This document shows, piece after piece, positions 8,056-16,194 of a stretch of DNA of 32,607 nt. Below the pieces are notes generated by a model that was given only the letters and a program-made list of their open reading frames with translations, was not told the DNA's origin and did no database searches. Origin of the DNA: an uncultured Eubacteriales bacterium (GTDB lineage Bacteria > Bacillota > Clostridia > Lachnospirales > Lachnospiraceae); contig OMVU01000021.1 in assembly GCA_900314565.1 (NCBI GenBank), positions 1 through 32,607 on the forward strand, given 5' to 3'. Numbering within the stretch: position 1 is the first letter of the stretch; every line of letters begins with the position of its first letter. Position numbers and translations under genes: made by a program.

Positions 8056-9478
8056 GATATGCAGGCAGCCAGTCACCATGGGCTTCGATCAGTTCATCGC
8101 ACATAGCGACAATATCATCGATGGAAAGCTCGGCGCCGGTATGCGGATCCAGCATGACCGCCTGATAGATGGCCTCTTTTCTGCGGGTCATCGCTGCCTC
8201 TATCGCCATCAGCTGCACATTGATGTTCGTTCGATTGAGGGCTGCACACTGCTCGGGAAGGTCACCGACATAGCACGGCTGCACGCCGTTACGGTCGACC
8301 AGACAGGGGACTTCCACACAGGCGTTGGAAGGCAGGTTGGTGATCAGACCATTGTTCAGTACGTTGCCGCCGATTTTGACAGGCTTATCAGTTTCCATCG
8401 CTTCCATAATATAGCTTGCGTATTCTTTCGAGCGGGTATGGGAGAGATACGGATTGGCGGTCAGCTCATGGCCGCGCTTCTTCCAGTCTTCAATCTGCCT
8501 GATGCATCTGCGGGGATATTCATCCAGCGGGATGCAGTAGCGATCGATCAGTTCCGGATACTCTCTCTTGATAAAATACGGGGTATACTCCGACGAATGC
8601 TCGCTGGACTCTGTGATATAATATCCGAATCTGCGCATCAGCTCCAGTCTGACCATATCATGATGTTTCCCTTCCGACTGGTAGAGATCATACTCTTCTC
8701 TTGCTTGCGCGATCCGCTCCTCATCCCACTCCTCATCCATCATTAGCATGCGGAGCCTGTCTTCCCAGCTGCCGATGTCCAGCTTGCCTTCATTATAGAG
8801 GAGCGCTCTTCTCCTGATCTCCGGATAAATATCCTGACCGTTCTTGGTGCATGAAAGAAGCCATGCCTGATGATTGATCCCGGCGATCCTGCACTGTACC
8901 GTATCGTCATAGCCGATCCCCAGCTCGTTCAGAATGGTCGGAGCACAGACCTGCACGCTGTGGCAGAGGCCGACGGTCTTCACGCCTGTATAACGCAGCA
9001 TAGCGCCGGTCAGCATAGCCATCGGATTGGTATAATTGAGGAGCCATGCATCCGGACATACCTCTTCAATATCTCTTGCAAAATCCATCATGACAGGAAT
9101 CGTGCGGAGAGCTCTGAATACTCCGCCGACACCAAGTGTATCCGCAATGGTCTGCTTAAGACCATATTTCTTCGGAATCTCAAAATCCGTGATCGTGCAG
9201 GGATCATACCCGCCGACCTGGATGGCATTGACCACATAATTGGCACCTGCCAGTGCCTTTTTACGATTCTCTGTTCCCAGATACTTCTCGATTCTTGCCC
9301 TGGATCCCGCATTCCTGTTGATCGCCTCCAGCATAGCTGCAGATTCTTCAAGGCGAACCTGATCGATATCATAAAGCGCGATCGTACTCTCCGCGAGCGC
9401 CGGTGTCATCATGCTGTCTCCCAGCACATTTTTTGCAAATACCGTTGATCCGGCTCCCATAAATGTAATCTTAGGCAT
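8051..9478 (-). CDS. Glycoside hydrolase family 4 (alpha-galactosidase/alpha-glucosidase)
   Basis: This 475-residue enzyme belongs to GH4, cytosolic glycosidases that use NAD+ and a divalent metal in an oxidation-elimination mechanism. The nucleotide-binding start ITFMGAGSTVFAKN is followed by NYTNPMAMLT and the metal-ligand motif CHSVQ near residue 173, which points to the MelA/LplD-like alpha-galactosidase or alpha-glucosidase subgroup instead of the 6-phospho enzymes. GINHQAW supplies the second conserved His region. Length is typical. AGGAAG lies eight bases before the ATG. No transporter or sugar regulator is adjacent, so the substrate is inferred only from the subgroup. Confidence 0.9.
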   Translation of the reverse strand: MPKITFMGAGSTVFAKNVLGDSMMTPALAESTIALYDIDQVRLEESAAMLEAINRNAGSRARIEKYLGTENRKKALAGANYVVNAIQVGGYDPCTITDFEIPKKYGLKQTIADTLGVGGVFRALRTIPVMMDFARDIEEVCPDAWLLNYTNPMAMLTGAMLRYTGVKTVGLCHSVQVCAPTILNELGIGYDDTVQCRIAGINHQAWLLSCTKNGQDIYPEIRRRALLYNEGKLDIGSWEDRLRMLMMDEEWDEERIAQAREEYDLYQSEGKHHDMVRLELMRRFGYYITESSEHSSEYTPYFIKREYPELIDRYCIPLDEYPRRCIRQIEDWKKRGHELTANPYLSHTRSKEYASYIMEAMETDKPVKIGGNVLNNGLITNLPSNACVEVPCLVDRNGVQPCYVGDLPEQCAALNRTNINVQLMAIEAAMTRRKEAIYQAVMLDPHTGAELSIDDIVAMCDELIEAHGDWLPAYH

Positions 9479-9561
9479 AATTCATTCTTCCTTTTCGACT
9501 GTACTATGTAGTGATTTGAATACTGTTTTCATCTCTGCTGCACTTCCCAGTGACGGGGAAA

Positions 9562-9632
9562 TTGCCCCCCATCGCCTGTCGTCTGCAGCTTTCTTTAATT
9601 TTATTTAATCATGAAAAAAGACAGGGGGCAAC
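9562..9632. repeat. Imperfect long inverted repeat
   Basis: ATTGCCCCCC-atcg-CCTGTC at 9561-9580 is complementary to GACAGGGGGCAA at 9620-9631 with a four-base bulge and a 39-base AT-rich loop. It lies between the small membrane-protein gene and GH4 and could end or punctuate transcription. Confidence 0.5.
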
Positions 9633-9638
9633 TCATGT

Positions 9639-10265
9639 TTACTCGTCATCTGATTTTTCCGGGAGCATGAATCTCAGAACACTTATGGCTTCATGGATCA
9701 GGTCATCGGCTTCCTCTTTTCCTTTTTTATTTGCGCCAAGAATGAGGACATCTATCTCTCTTTCATACTCTTCTTCCGGATCCCGTACGGTCGCTATAAT
9801 GTACGTTGCAGACCCCCGCGCGTAGGAACGTGTCTCTGTATGAAAAGAACGAATAAGTCCTGTTTCAACAATCTTTTGCTCCATGCGCAGAAATGTATAC
9901 TCTTTTCCGATTTTAACATTTCCCCGAAACACAGTGGCTGCCTCTGCAAAGTTTTTATTTAACCTTTCTTTCTCTTCCTTTGTTGGCCATCGTTTTTCTA
10001 TGGATTTCATGAGAAGGCGTGAACGAACGAAATAAATTAATGCGTAAAAAAGACAGCCTGCAGGGAAAATGCTTGCACAAAAGATTCTTTCTGTCATTGA
10101 CAGCGGACGGAAACCCGTCGATGGCCCGCCGGTTGACGAAATAGCATACATCATCGCAAATAAGGCAATGATCAGGACAATACATCCAAGTATCCCTTTA
10201 ATCGTCGGCCGAGGCCAGAAAAAATTCCTGAGATCCGGAAGAAGTTCATCTGCTTTTCTCTTCAT
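9639..10265 (-). CDS. Hypothetical membrane protein with two helices and a soluble tail
   Basis: I do not recognise this 208-residue protein. A short charged N terminus (MKRKADELLPDLRNFFWPRP) is followed by two hydrophobic helices at about residues 24-44 (GILGCIVLIIALFAMMYAI) and 58-80 (FCASIFPAGCLFYALIYFV). The remaining 120 residues look cytosolic and mix beta strands with charged helices, ending with KSDDE. This pattern fits small YcxB-like or PH-like membrane-anchored proteins, but no signature confirms it. The start at 10265 is preferred because TGGAG sits six bases upstream; two other in-frame starts exist up to 10328. It follows the aldo/keto reductase and a small possible peptide on the same strand. 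Confidence 0.65.
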   Translation of the reverse strand: MKRKADELLPDLRNFFWPRPTIKGILGCIVLIIALFAMMYAISSTGGPSTGFRPLSMTERIFCASIFPAGCLFYALIYFVRSRLLMKSIEKRWPTKEEKERLNKNFAEAATVFRGNVKIGKEYTFLRMEQKIVETGLIRSFHTETRSYARGSATYIIATVRDPEEEYEREIDVLILGANKKGKEEADDLIHEAISVLRFMLPEKSDDE

Positions 10266-10333
10266 TATGTGCTCCATTTCTCTTTCGTCAGTGCTGCCAT
10301 CCAAGGCCGTAAGTCCTGCACTTCGCACGGAAT

Positions 10334-10413
10334 GTCCGGAACTTCAAGGAGTTCCTGACGCTTTACTGAAAATCCCCTGCCGAGATTTCTCTGAACGCCG
10401 AGGCGTTTTTGAA
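10334..10413. repeat. REP-like palindrome cluster
   Basis: A hairpin GGAACT-AGTTCC (about 10338-10355) and a second one, GAACGC-cga-GGCGTTT (10393-10409), fill the gap. The second palindrome recurs nearly unchanged at 25701-25721, so it appears to be a dispersed element. Confidence 0.45.
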
Positions 10414-10428
10414 ATAATTCTCATGATT

Positions 10429-10530
10429 TCAATCTTCGTCAGGATCTTTCTTATAGAACAGGAAATACGCTCCGCAGAATGTAAGGAGACCAAGGCTCCA
10501 GCCCACCCCGCTCACTATCCATTCAAGCAT
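10429..10530 (-). CDS. Possible 33-residue membrane peptide
   Basis: The short frame encodes MLEWIVSGVGWSLGLLTFC followed by GAYFLFYKKDPDED, one hydrophobic helix with a charged C-terminal tail. This is a sensible single-pass membrane peptide. It starts 25 bases after the stop of the aldo/keto reductase on the same strand. No clear Shine-Dalgarno sequence precedes it, so translation may depend on coupling. I know of no family match. It could also be a chance frame. Confidence 0.4.
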   Translation of the reverse strand: MLEWIVSGVGWSLGLLTFCGAYFLFYKKDPDED

Positions 10531-10554
10531 GTCAGCATAAATATGTCTGTCTCA

Positions 10555-11691
10555 TCAGTTTCCGAGCTTTTCCGAGAAATCTGCAAGGACTTCAGAGATT
10601 TTGATCTGCTGAGGACATACCTGCTCACAGCTCCGGCACTGCAGACATGCCTGCGGCTTCTTCTCCTCCGGAAGCGCTGAAAGTGCCATGGGCGCGATGA
10701 ACCCGCCTCCGGTGAATGCGTGCTCGTTATAAAGGGAAATAAGATGCGGGATATCCAGGCCCTGCGGACAGTGGCTCACACAGTAATGGCAGGCTGTGCA
10801 GGGGACCGTCCCCACAGAAAGCATCTGATCTGCAATGCCAAGCAGTGCTTTCATCTCCGTATCGTCGAGCTTCCTGTCCGTCTCAAATGTCTTTAAATTC
10901 TTCTCCAGCTGCTCCTGATTTGACATACCGGAGAGGATCATCGTAACGGAAGGGATGCTCTGAAGAAAGCGGAACGCCCACGCCGGAATCTCCTCATCCG
11001 GACGAAGCGCCTTCAGCTCTGCTTCATGCTCCGGCTTCAGGCTCGCCAGCTTTCCGCCGCGAAGCGGTTCCATGACCCACACAGGAATATTCCATTTATC
11101 AAGAAGCTCGACCTTTCCCTTTCCATTCTGGAATGTCCAGTCAAGGTAATTGAGCTGCAGCTGGCAGAATTCCATATCTTTTCCGTAAGCATCAAGGAAT
11201 CGTTTCAGTACATCCATGCTGCCATGGCAGGAAAATCCCAGATGTCTGATCCTGCCGTTCCTCTTCTGCTCCATCAGGTAGCTGTAGATGCCGTACTTCT
11301 CATCATCCAGGTAGGCGTCGATATTCATTTCACAGACATTGTGGAAGAGATAGAAATCAAAGTATCCGACCTGAAGCTTCTCGAGCTGTTTTTCGAAGAT
11401 CTCTTCTACGTGTCCCCAGTTAGACGGATCGTACCCGGGGAACTTCGTGGCGATACAGAACTTCTCCCTCGGATAGTTCTTCAATGCTCTTCCCATGATG
11501 ATCTCCGAGTTCTCACCGTGATAGCCCCAGGCTGTATCGTAATAATTAATGCCTGCAGCCATCGCAGTATCCACCATGCGGAGAGCGGCGGCTTCGTCGA
11601 TCCTGCCGTCGTTCCCATCGATCACCGGCAGGCGCATTGCTCCAAATCCAAGTGCGGACAGCTTTATTCCCTGAAAATCTCTGTAAATCAT
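10555..11691 (-). CDS. Aldo/keto reductase with C-terminal 4Fe-4S domain
   Basis: This 378-residue cytosolic oxidoreductase has an N-terminal aldo/keto reductase barrel: FGAMRLP at the start, the catalytic Asp/Tyr region YYDTAWGYH near residue 50, ATKFPGY with the conserved Lys, and the His region LGFSCHG. The C-terminal 100 residues carry two ferredoxin-like cysteine groups, CTACHYCVSHCP and CLQCRSCEQVCP, which should bind two 4Fe-4S clusters. This COG1453-type fusion is common in anaerobes and probably couples carbonyl reduction to ferredoxin-like electron transfer; the substrate is unknown. Length is typical. It is divergent from the fatty acid operon, with a 372-base gap between the two starts. 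Confidence 0.92.
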   Translation of the reverse strand: MIYRDFQGIKLSALGFGAMRLPVIDGNDGRIDEAAALRMVDTAMAAGINYYDTAWGYHGENSEIIMGRALKNYPREKFCIATKFPGYDPSNWGHVEEIFEKQLEKLQVGYFDFYLFHNVCEMNIDAYLDDEKYGIYSYLMEQKRNGRIRHLGFSCHGSMDVLKRFLDAYGKDMEFCQLQLNYLDWTFQNGKGKVELLDKWNIPVWVMEPLRGGKLASLKPEHEAELKALRPDEEIPAWAFRFLQSIPSVTMILSGMSNQEQLEKNLKTFETDRKLDDTEMKALLGIADQMLSVGTVPCTACHYCVSHCPQGLDIPHLISLYNEHAFTGGGFIAPMALSALPEEKKPQACLQCRSCEQVCPQQIKISEVLADFSEKLGN

Positions 11692-12063
11692 ATCCGGTCC
11701 AATCCTTTCTTTAACTGTATTCTGCTTATCCCCGATCAGGGATCGGGAAATCCATAGAGTCTCTTTTATTATAACCGTTCGCAGAAATATACGCTAATAC
11801 CGTTATTTCATTTCATGATATTCATCTCCGGAATATCTCATTTGTCAGCTTACTCATGACTGAAGCCGCGATCATCCCGCACAGATCTGATGAAGGATCG
11901 AACGGTCGAATCCGGAAAATCGGCCAAATTCATAAATTATTTACAAAAGGGAACGCTTTTGGAACGCCTCGGTTCTTTTGACGGAACGGAGGACTGGTAT
12001 ATTAGTCAGCGGCAGGCAGGAAAACGCTGCCGCAGGAATTTCATTTTTTGGAGGTATTTCATT
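11692..12063. other. Intergenic leader region of the fatty acid operon
   Basis: This 372-base gap separates the divergent aldo/keto reductase and acpP genes. It holds the motif GTCAGCTTACTCATGACT (about 11838-11855), also found before the secreted-protein gene. TTGACG at about 11978-11983 with TATTAG 16 bases later is a weak promoter candidate. A hairpin GCGGCAG/CTGCCGC at 12009-12033 precedes the acpP ribosome binding site and a T-rich stretch, so an attenuator is possible. I do not see a clear FapR or FabT box. Confidence 0.4.
12009..12033 (+). promoter_or_regulatory. Leader hairpin before acpP
   Basis: A perfect 7-bp stem (GCGGCAG with CTGCCGC) and an 11-base loop are followed, after 10 bases, by TTTTTT. 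It resembles a weak intrinsic terminator or attenuator placed about 30 bases before the acpP start. Confidence 0.4.
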
Positions 12064-12285
12064 ATGTATTTTGATTCAATTGCAAAGATCGTTGCGGAGC
12101 GCACAGGCTGCGATATTTCAGCAGTAAGACCGGAGAGCAGGTTCTCTGAGCTCGGCATCGACTCTCTCGACACGGTAGAGCTTCTTATGAGTCTGGAGGA
12201 CGAGATCGGAATCGAGATCGATCTGGATCAGAAAGTGGAGACCATCGCCGATCTGGATCAGTTCATCCAAAGCAAAAAGGGTTGA
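12064..12285 (+). CDS. acpP: Acyl carrier protein
   Basis: This 73-residue acidic protein carries the growing acyl chain on a phosphopantetheine arm. The attachment serine is Ser34 in the motif ELGIDSLDTVEL, and helix II continues with LLMSLEDEIGIEID as in all type II ACPs. The length is typical. The start at 12064 follows GGAGG by eight bases; the longer open frame upstream has no ribosome binding site and no homology. It is the first visible gene of the operon. fabK follows at once, its start lying six bases past the ACP stop. Confidence 0.95.
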   Translation: MYFDSIAKIVAERTGCDISAVRPESRFSELGIDSLDTVELLMSLEDEIGIEIDLDQKVETIADLDQFIQSKKG

Positions 12286-12290
12286 TGCAT

Positions 12291-13235
12291 ATGATCAAAT
12301 CAGCAATCTGTGAAATGCTGGGAATCAGGTACCCCGTATTCCAGGGCGGTATGGCCTGGGTCGCTGACGGCCGGCTGGCCGCTGCGGTTTCGGAGGGCGG
12401 AGGTCTCGGCATCATCGGGGCCGGAAACGCTCCCGGTGATTACGTCAGACAGCAGATCCGGATCGCCCGGGGTATCACCGATAAACCGATCGGCGTAAAT
12501 ATTATGCTGCTGAGTCCGTTCGCGGAGGAAGTCGCGAAAATCGTGATCGAAGAAAATGTCGAAGTCGTGACCACCGGCGCAGGCAATCCTTCCAAATATA
12601 TCAAAGAATGGCTTGCCGCGGGGATCAGGGTGATCCCGGTCGTCGCATCGGTCGCAATGGCGCGTTTGATGACCCGTCTCGGAGCTTCCGCTCTGATTGC
12701 GGAAGGCGGAGAAAGCGGCGGGCACGTGGGCGAGCTCACAACAATGGTCCTCGTTCCGCAGGTCTGCGACGCGACCACGCTGCCGGTCATAGCGGCAGGC
12801 GGCATCGCGGACGGAAGAGGTGTTGCGGCTGCATTTATGCTGGGCGCTCAGGGCGTCCAGATGGGGACCCGTTTCCTCAGCGCCCGGGAATGCAGTATCC
12901 ATCCTGTTTATAAGGAAAAGATCCTGAAGGCCGGCGATCTCTGCACAATGGTCACCGGAAAACGTCTGGGTCATCCGGTCCGAAGTCTCAGGACGCAGTT
13001 CGCAAGGGACTACTCGAGAGCTGAATACGGAGGTATGCCGGATGACGAGCTGGAAAAGATGGGCGTGGGAGCACTGCGTCTTGCCGTACAGGAAGGCGAC
13101 ATCGAAAAGGGCTGTTTTCTTTCCGGGCAGATCGCTGCCATGGTCAGGAAGGAACAGCCTGCAGCGGAAATAGTGAAGGAAATTATGGAGGAGGCGGAGC
13201 CTGTCCTCCTCGGAGCATCACAATGGGTAAAATAG
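12291..13235 (+). CDS. fabK: Enoyl-ACP reductase II (FMN-dependent)
   Basis: This 314-residue flavoprotein carries out the last step of each elongation round, reducing trans-2-enoyl-ACP with NAD(P)H. FabK hallmarks are the N-terminal GIRYPVFQGGMAWVAD, the FMN/phosphate-binding AEGGESGGHVGE near residue 142, and the second phosphate loop AAGGIADGRGVAAAF followed by LGAQGVQMGTRFL. The start at 12291 fits the usual family beginning (MIKSAICEMLGI); ATG and TTG codons just upstream (12285, 12282) are alternatives. It overlaps fabD by 13 bases. FabK in place of FabI suggests that the organism is insensitive to FabI inhibitors unless a fabI lies elsewhere. Confidence 0.94.
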   Translation: MIKSAICEMLGIRYPVFQGGMAWVADGRLAAAVSEGGGLGIIGAGNAPGDYVRQQIRIARGITDKPIGVNIMLLSPFAEEVAKIVIEENVEVVTTGAGNPSKYIKEWLAAGIRVIPVVASVAMARLMTRLGASALIAEGGESGGHVGELTTMVLVPQVCDATTLPVIAAGGIADGRGVAAAFMLGAQGVQMGTRFLSARECSIHPVYKEKILKAGDLCTMVTGKRLGHPVRSLRTQFARDYSRAEYGGMPDDELEKMGVGALRLAVQEGDIEKGCFLSGQIAAMVRKEQPAAEIVKEIMEEAEPVLLGASQWVK

Positions 13236-14122
13236 CTTTTGTTTTTTCAGGTCAGGGCGACCAGTTCCCGGGTATGGGAAAAAATCTGTATGAAAAATAT
13301 CCGGCCGCCCGAAAGATTTATGATTTATGTGACGGGATCCGTCCCGGTACGTCTGCCCGGTGCTTTGACGGCACGGAGGAGGAACTGAAGGAGACCGGTA
13401 ATACGCAGCCCTGCCTTTTTGCAACGGAACTGGCGGCAGCGTGTGTTCTGATGGAGAAAGGGATCATCCCCGACATGACTGCAGGATTTTCTCTCGGCGA
13501 GGTCGCTGCGGCTGCGGTCAGCGGATTGTTTGACTATGAGACCGGGTTCCGTCTCGTCTGTAAGCGAGGAGAGCTGATGCAGGCCGAGGCTCGGAAATTC
13601 GACACGTCGATGGCTGCTGTCCTGCGGCTTGCGCCCGAAAAGGTCGAGGAAGTGTGCGGGAAGTATTCCGATATTTACCCTGTAAATTACAGCTGCCCCG
13701 GCCAGATCACGGTATCCGGTCTCTCCTCTCAGATGGCGGATTTTTTCGCCGACGTGAAGACGGCGGGTGGCAGGGCCATTCCGCTGAAAGTGAAGGGAGC
13801 TTTTCATTCTCCGTTCATGAATGAAGCTGCGAAGGAATTTGCCGGGGAACTGGCAAATGTGAAGATGGGCAGACAAAGCATCCCACTCTACTCCAATAAG
13901 ACGGCAGAGCCTTATGAGGAGAATGCAGTAAGCTTGCTATCCTCCCAGATCTGCAGTCCCGTGCAGTGGGAAAAGACCATCCGAAATATGATTGAGGACG
14001 GCGCGGACACGTTTATCGAGATCGGTCCCGGCAGAACACTCACCAATATGATCAGGAAGATCAGCACGGAAGTGCGGGCGCTCACCTGTTTCGAATATCT
14101 TGAGGAGGCGGAAGGATGCTGA
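13223..14122 (+). CDS. fabD: Malonyl-CoA:ACP transacylase
   Basis: This 299-residue enzyme moves malonyl from CoA to ACP. The oxyanion-hole motif FSGQGDQFPGMG is at the N terminus, the nucleophilic Ser is in GFSLGEVAA near residue 90, the conserved Arg region is LVCKRGELMQ, and the catalytic His is in KGAFHSPFM near residue 197. The C-terminal IEIGPGRTLTNMI block is also typical. GGAG lies seven bases before the ATG, inside the end of fabK. It overlaps fabG by seven bases, so fabK, fabD and fabG are probably translationally coupled. Confidence 0.95.
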   Translation: MGKIAFVFSGQGDQFPGMGKNLYEKYPAARKIYDLCDGIRPGTSARCFDGTEEELKETGNTQPCLFATELAAACVLMEKGIIPDMTAGFSLGEVAAAAVSGLFDYETGFRLVCKRGELMQAEARKFDTSMAAVLRLAPEKVEEVCGKYSDIYPVNYSCPGQITVSGLSSQMADFFADVKTAGGRAIPLKVKGAFHSPFMNEAAKEFAGELANVKMGRQSIPLYSNKTAEPYEENAVSLLSSQICSPVQWEKTIRNMIEDGADTFIEIGPGRTLTNMIRKISTEVRALTCFEYLEEAEGC

Positions 14123-14844
14123 AAGGAAAGACAGCGGTCGTGACCGGAGGTTCCCGCGGGATCGGTGCAGCGATCGTCTGTAAGCTGGCATCGATGGGTG
14201 CGAATGCAGCGGTCATTTATGCGGGAAATGCAGCCGCTGCGGAGAATGTCTGTGAGAAATGCAGACAGGAATACGGCGTGCAGGCAAAGGCTTATCAATG
14301 CAACGTTGCTGATTTTTCTGCGACGAAAGAAACCGTTGCAAAGATCAAGGCAGATTTCGGCACGGCTCAGATCCTCGTCAACAATGCAGGCATCACCCGG
14401 GACGGGCTGCTTGCGATGATGAAGGAGGAAGATTTTGATGCGGTCCTGAGTACCAACCTCAAAGGCGCCTTCAATATGATCCGCCACATGACGGGGCTCT
14501 TCCTTCGGGCACGGGAGGGCTGCATCATCAATATCGCCTCGGTGTCCGGCATGATGGGCAACGCAGGACAATGCAACTATTCTGCCTCGAAAGCCGGCCT
14601 GATCGGACTGACGAAGTCTGCGGCGAAGGAGCTTGCATCCAAAGGCATCCGCTGCAACGCGATCGCACCCGGGTTTATCGCAACGGATATGACGGGAAAT
14701 CAGACGGACAATCCCCTGCTCCGCATGATTCCCCTCGGCAGGATGGGCGAACCGGAGGATGTGGCGGACGCGGCAGCCTATCTGGCATCTGCAGAATATG
14801 TGACCGGCGAAGTCCTCCGCGTTGACGGCGGAATCGCCATGTAA
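14116..14844 (+). CDS. fabG: 3-oxoacyl-ACP reductase
   Basis: This 242-residue short-chain dehydrogenase reduces 3-oxoacyl-ACP with NADPH. The Rossmann loop GGSRGIGAA is near residue 11, followed by NNAGITRDG, the catalytic Ser in NIASVSGMMG, and YSASKAG with the catalytic Tyr and Lys. The C terminus RVDGGIAM is the normal FabG ending. GAGGAGG precedes the ATG. The end of this gene is unusual: its last codons, stop codon and following purine-rich stretch are repeated in three further degenerate copies before fabF (14821-14948). Confidence 0.95.
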   Translation: MLKGKTAVVTGGSRGIGAAIVCKLASMGANAAVIYAGNAAAAENVCEKCRQEYGVQAKAYQCNVADFSATKETVAKIKADFGTAQILVNNAGITRDGLLAMMKEEDFDAVLSTNLKGAFNMIRHMTGLFLRAREGCIINIASVSGMMGNAGQCNYSASKAGLIGLTKSAAKELASKGIRCNAIAPGFIATDMTGNQTDNPLLRMIPLGRMGEPEDVADAAAYLASAEYVTGEVLRVDGGIAM

Positions 14845-14948
14845 GGAAAGAAATTGATGGCGGAATCGCTGTGTAATGAAAAGGTCGACGGTGGAATCAC
14901 CATGTAAAGAATAAAGTCGGCGGTGATATCGCCACGTAAGGAGAAAAT
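14821..14948 (+). repeat. Four tandem copies of the fabG 3' end
   Basis: The genuine end of fabG (VDGGIAM, stop) at 14821-14844 is followed by copies beginning at 14853, 14884 and 14916, at periods of 32, 31 and 32 bases. The copies would read IDGGIAV-stop, VDGGITM-stop and VGGDIAT-stop. All but one of the base changes are transitions. The last copy supplies the TAAGGAG ribosome binding site of fabF. Confidence 0.85.
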
Positions 14949-16190
14949 ATGATGAGTCAGAACAGACGAGTTGTCGTCACCGGAATCGGTGCGGTCACTC
15001 CGTTGGGAAACAATACTGCCGATACCTGGCAGAATATGAAGAGCGGCAGGAACGGCATTGCTCCCATCACACATTTCAATACGGATAATTTCAAAGCAAA
15101 GCTGGGTGCTGAGGTCAAAGGCTTCGACCCGAAAGAGTACCTGGAGGTAAATGAAGTACTGCGCACCGACCGCTTTGCCCAGTTCGCCGTTGCAGCATCA
15201 CAGCAGGCGGTGGAGGAAAGCGGCGTGAAGGGAACTGTCGAACCGGAACGCTTTGCCGTACTCTTCGGCACGGGGATCGGCGGGATCGGTACATTTGAGA
15301 CAGAACACACCAAGCTGATGGAGAAAGGCCCGCGCCGGGTCTCCCCGCTGTTCGTCCCTATGATGATCGGGAATATGGCATCCGGCCTGATCGCGATCCG
15401 CCACGACTGCCGCGGACCGGCTATGCCTGCCGTCACCGCCTGCGCTTCCGGTTCCAATGCCATCGGAGAAGCGATGCGCCTTATCCGCCACGGGTATGCC
15501 GACGCCGTGACCACCGGCGGTGCGGAAGCTTCCATCGTTCCGATCGCTGTCGCAGGTTTTTCCAATATGAAGGCGCTTTCCGTTTCCGAAGATCCGGACG
15601 CAGCCTCACTGCCGTTCGATAAGCGCAGAGGAGGATTCGTGATCGGTGAGGGCTCTGTCGCGCTTGTCCTTGAGGAATACGAACACGCAAAGGCCCGCGG
15701 GGCAAAGATCTACGGCGAGGTGTGCGGCTACGGTTCCACCTGCGACGCTTACCACATCACCGCTCCGCATCCCGACGGGCGCGGAGGCGCGCAGGCGATG
15801 GCGAATGCCATGAAGGAAGCCGGCTATACGGAGAACGATACCGTGTATATCAACGCGCATGGAACAGGTACGCCGATGAACGACGCAGTCGAGACGATTG
15901 CGATCAGGAAAGCGCTTGGAGAGGAAAATGCAGGGAAAGCGTTCGTCAGCTCCACGAAGTCCATGACCGGACATATGCTTGGCGCTGCAGGCGCGGTCGA
16001 AGCGATGGCCTGCCTCTTCGCTCTGAATGAGGGAATCATTCCTCCAACAATCAACCTGCTGGAGCAGGATGAACAGTGTGACCTGAACTGTGTTCCGAAT
16101 ACAGCCGTGAAGGCGGAGATCACACTGGCGCTCTCCAACTCTCTCGGATTTGGCGGTCACAATGCCTGCCTCGCATTCAGAAAGGTATGA
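14949..16190 (+). CDS. fabF: 3-oxoacyl-ACP synthase II
   Basis: This 413-residue condensing enzyme elongates acyl-ACP with malonyl-ACP. The thiolase-fold triad is complete: the nucleophile Cys in VTACASGSNAIGEA near residue 164, His in YINAHGTGTPMND near residue 305, and His in KSMTGHMLGAAGAVEA near residue 340. GFGGHNA near the C terminus is also standard. The ATG at 14949 (or the next one, at 14952) follows TAAGGAG, part of the fourth tail repeat. accB begins four bases after its stop. Because no fabH is in the cluster, FabF may be the only condensing enzyme encoded here. Confidence 0.96.
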   Translation: MMSQNRRVVVTGIGAVTPLGNNTADTWQNMKSGRNGIAPITHFNTDNFKAKLGAEVKGFDPKEYLEVNEVLRTDRFAQFAVAASQQAVEESGVKGTVEPERFAVLFGTGIGGIGTFETEHTKLMEKGPRRVSPLFVPMMIGNMASGLIAIRHDCRGPAMPAVTACASGSNAIGEAMRLIRHGYADAVTTGGAEASIVPIAVAGFSNMKALSVSEDPDAASLPFDKRRGGFVIGEGSVALVLEEYEHAKARGAKIYGEVCGYGSTCDAYHITAPHPDGRGGAQAMANAMKEAGYTENDTVYINAHGTGTPMNDAVETIAIRKALGEENAGKAFVSSTKSMTGHMLGAAGAVEAMACLFALNEGIIPPTINLLEQDEQCDLNCVPNTAVKAEITLALSNSLGFGGHNACLAFRKV

Positions 16191-16194
16191 TTCG

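Noticed and set aside
11890-12063. N-terminal extension of the acyl carrier protein
   Set aside because: The strong ribosome binding site and family length both place the start at 12064.
12300-12974. Long minus-strand frame opposite fabK
   Set aside because: It is rich in His, Arg and Cys, as expected for the shadow of a GC-rich coding gene, and has no homology I recognise.
14821-14948. Template/variable repeats of a diversity-generating retroelement
   Set aside because: There is no reverse transcriptase gene, changes are not confined to adenines, and the repeats lie outside the coding region.
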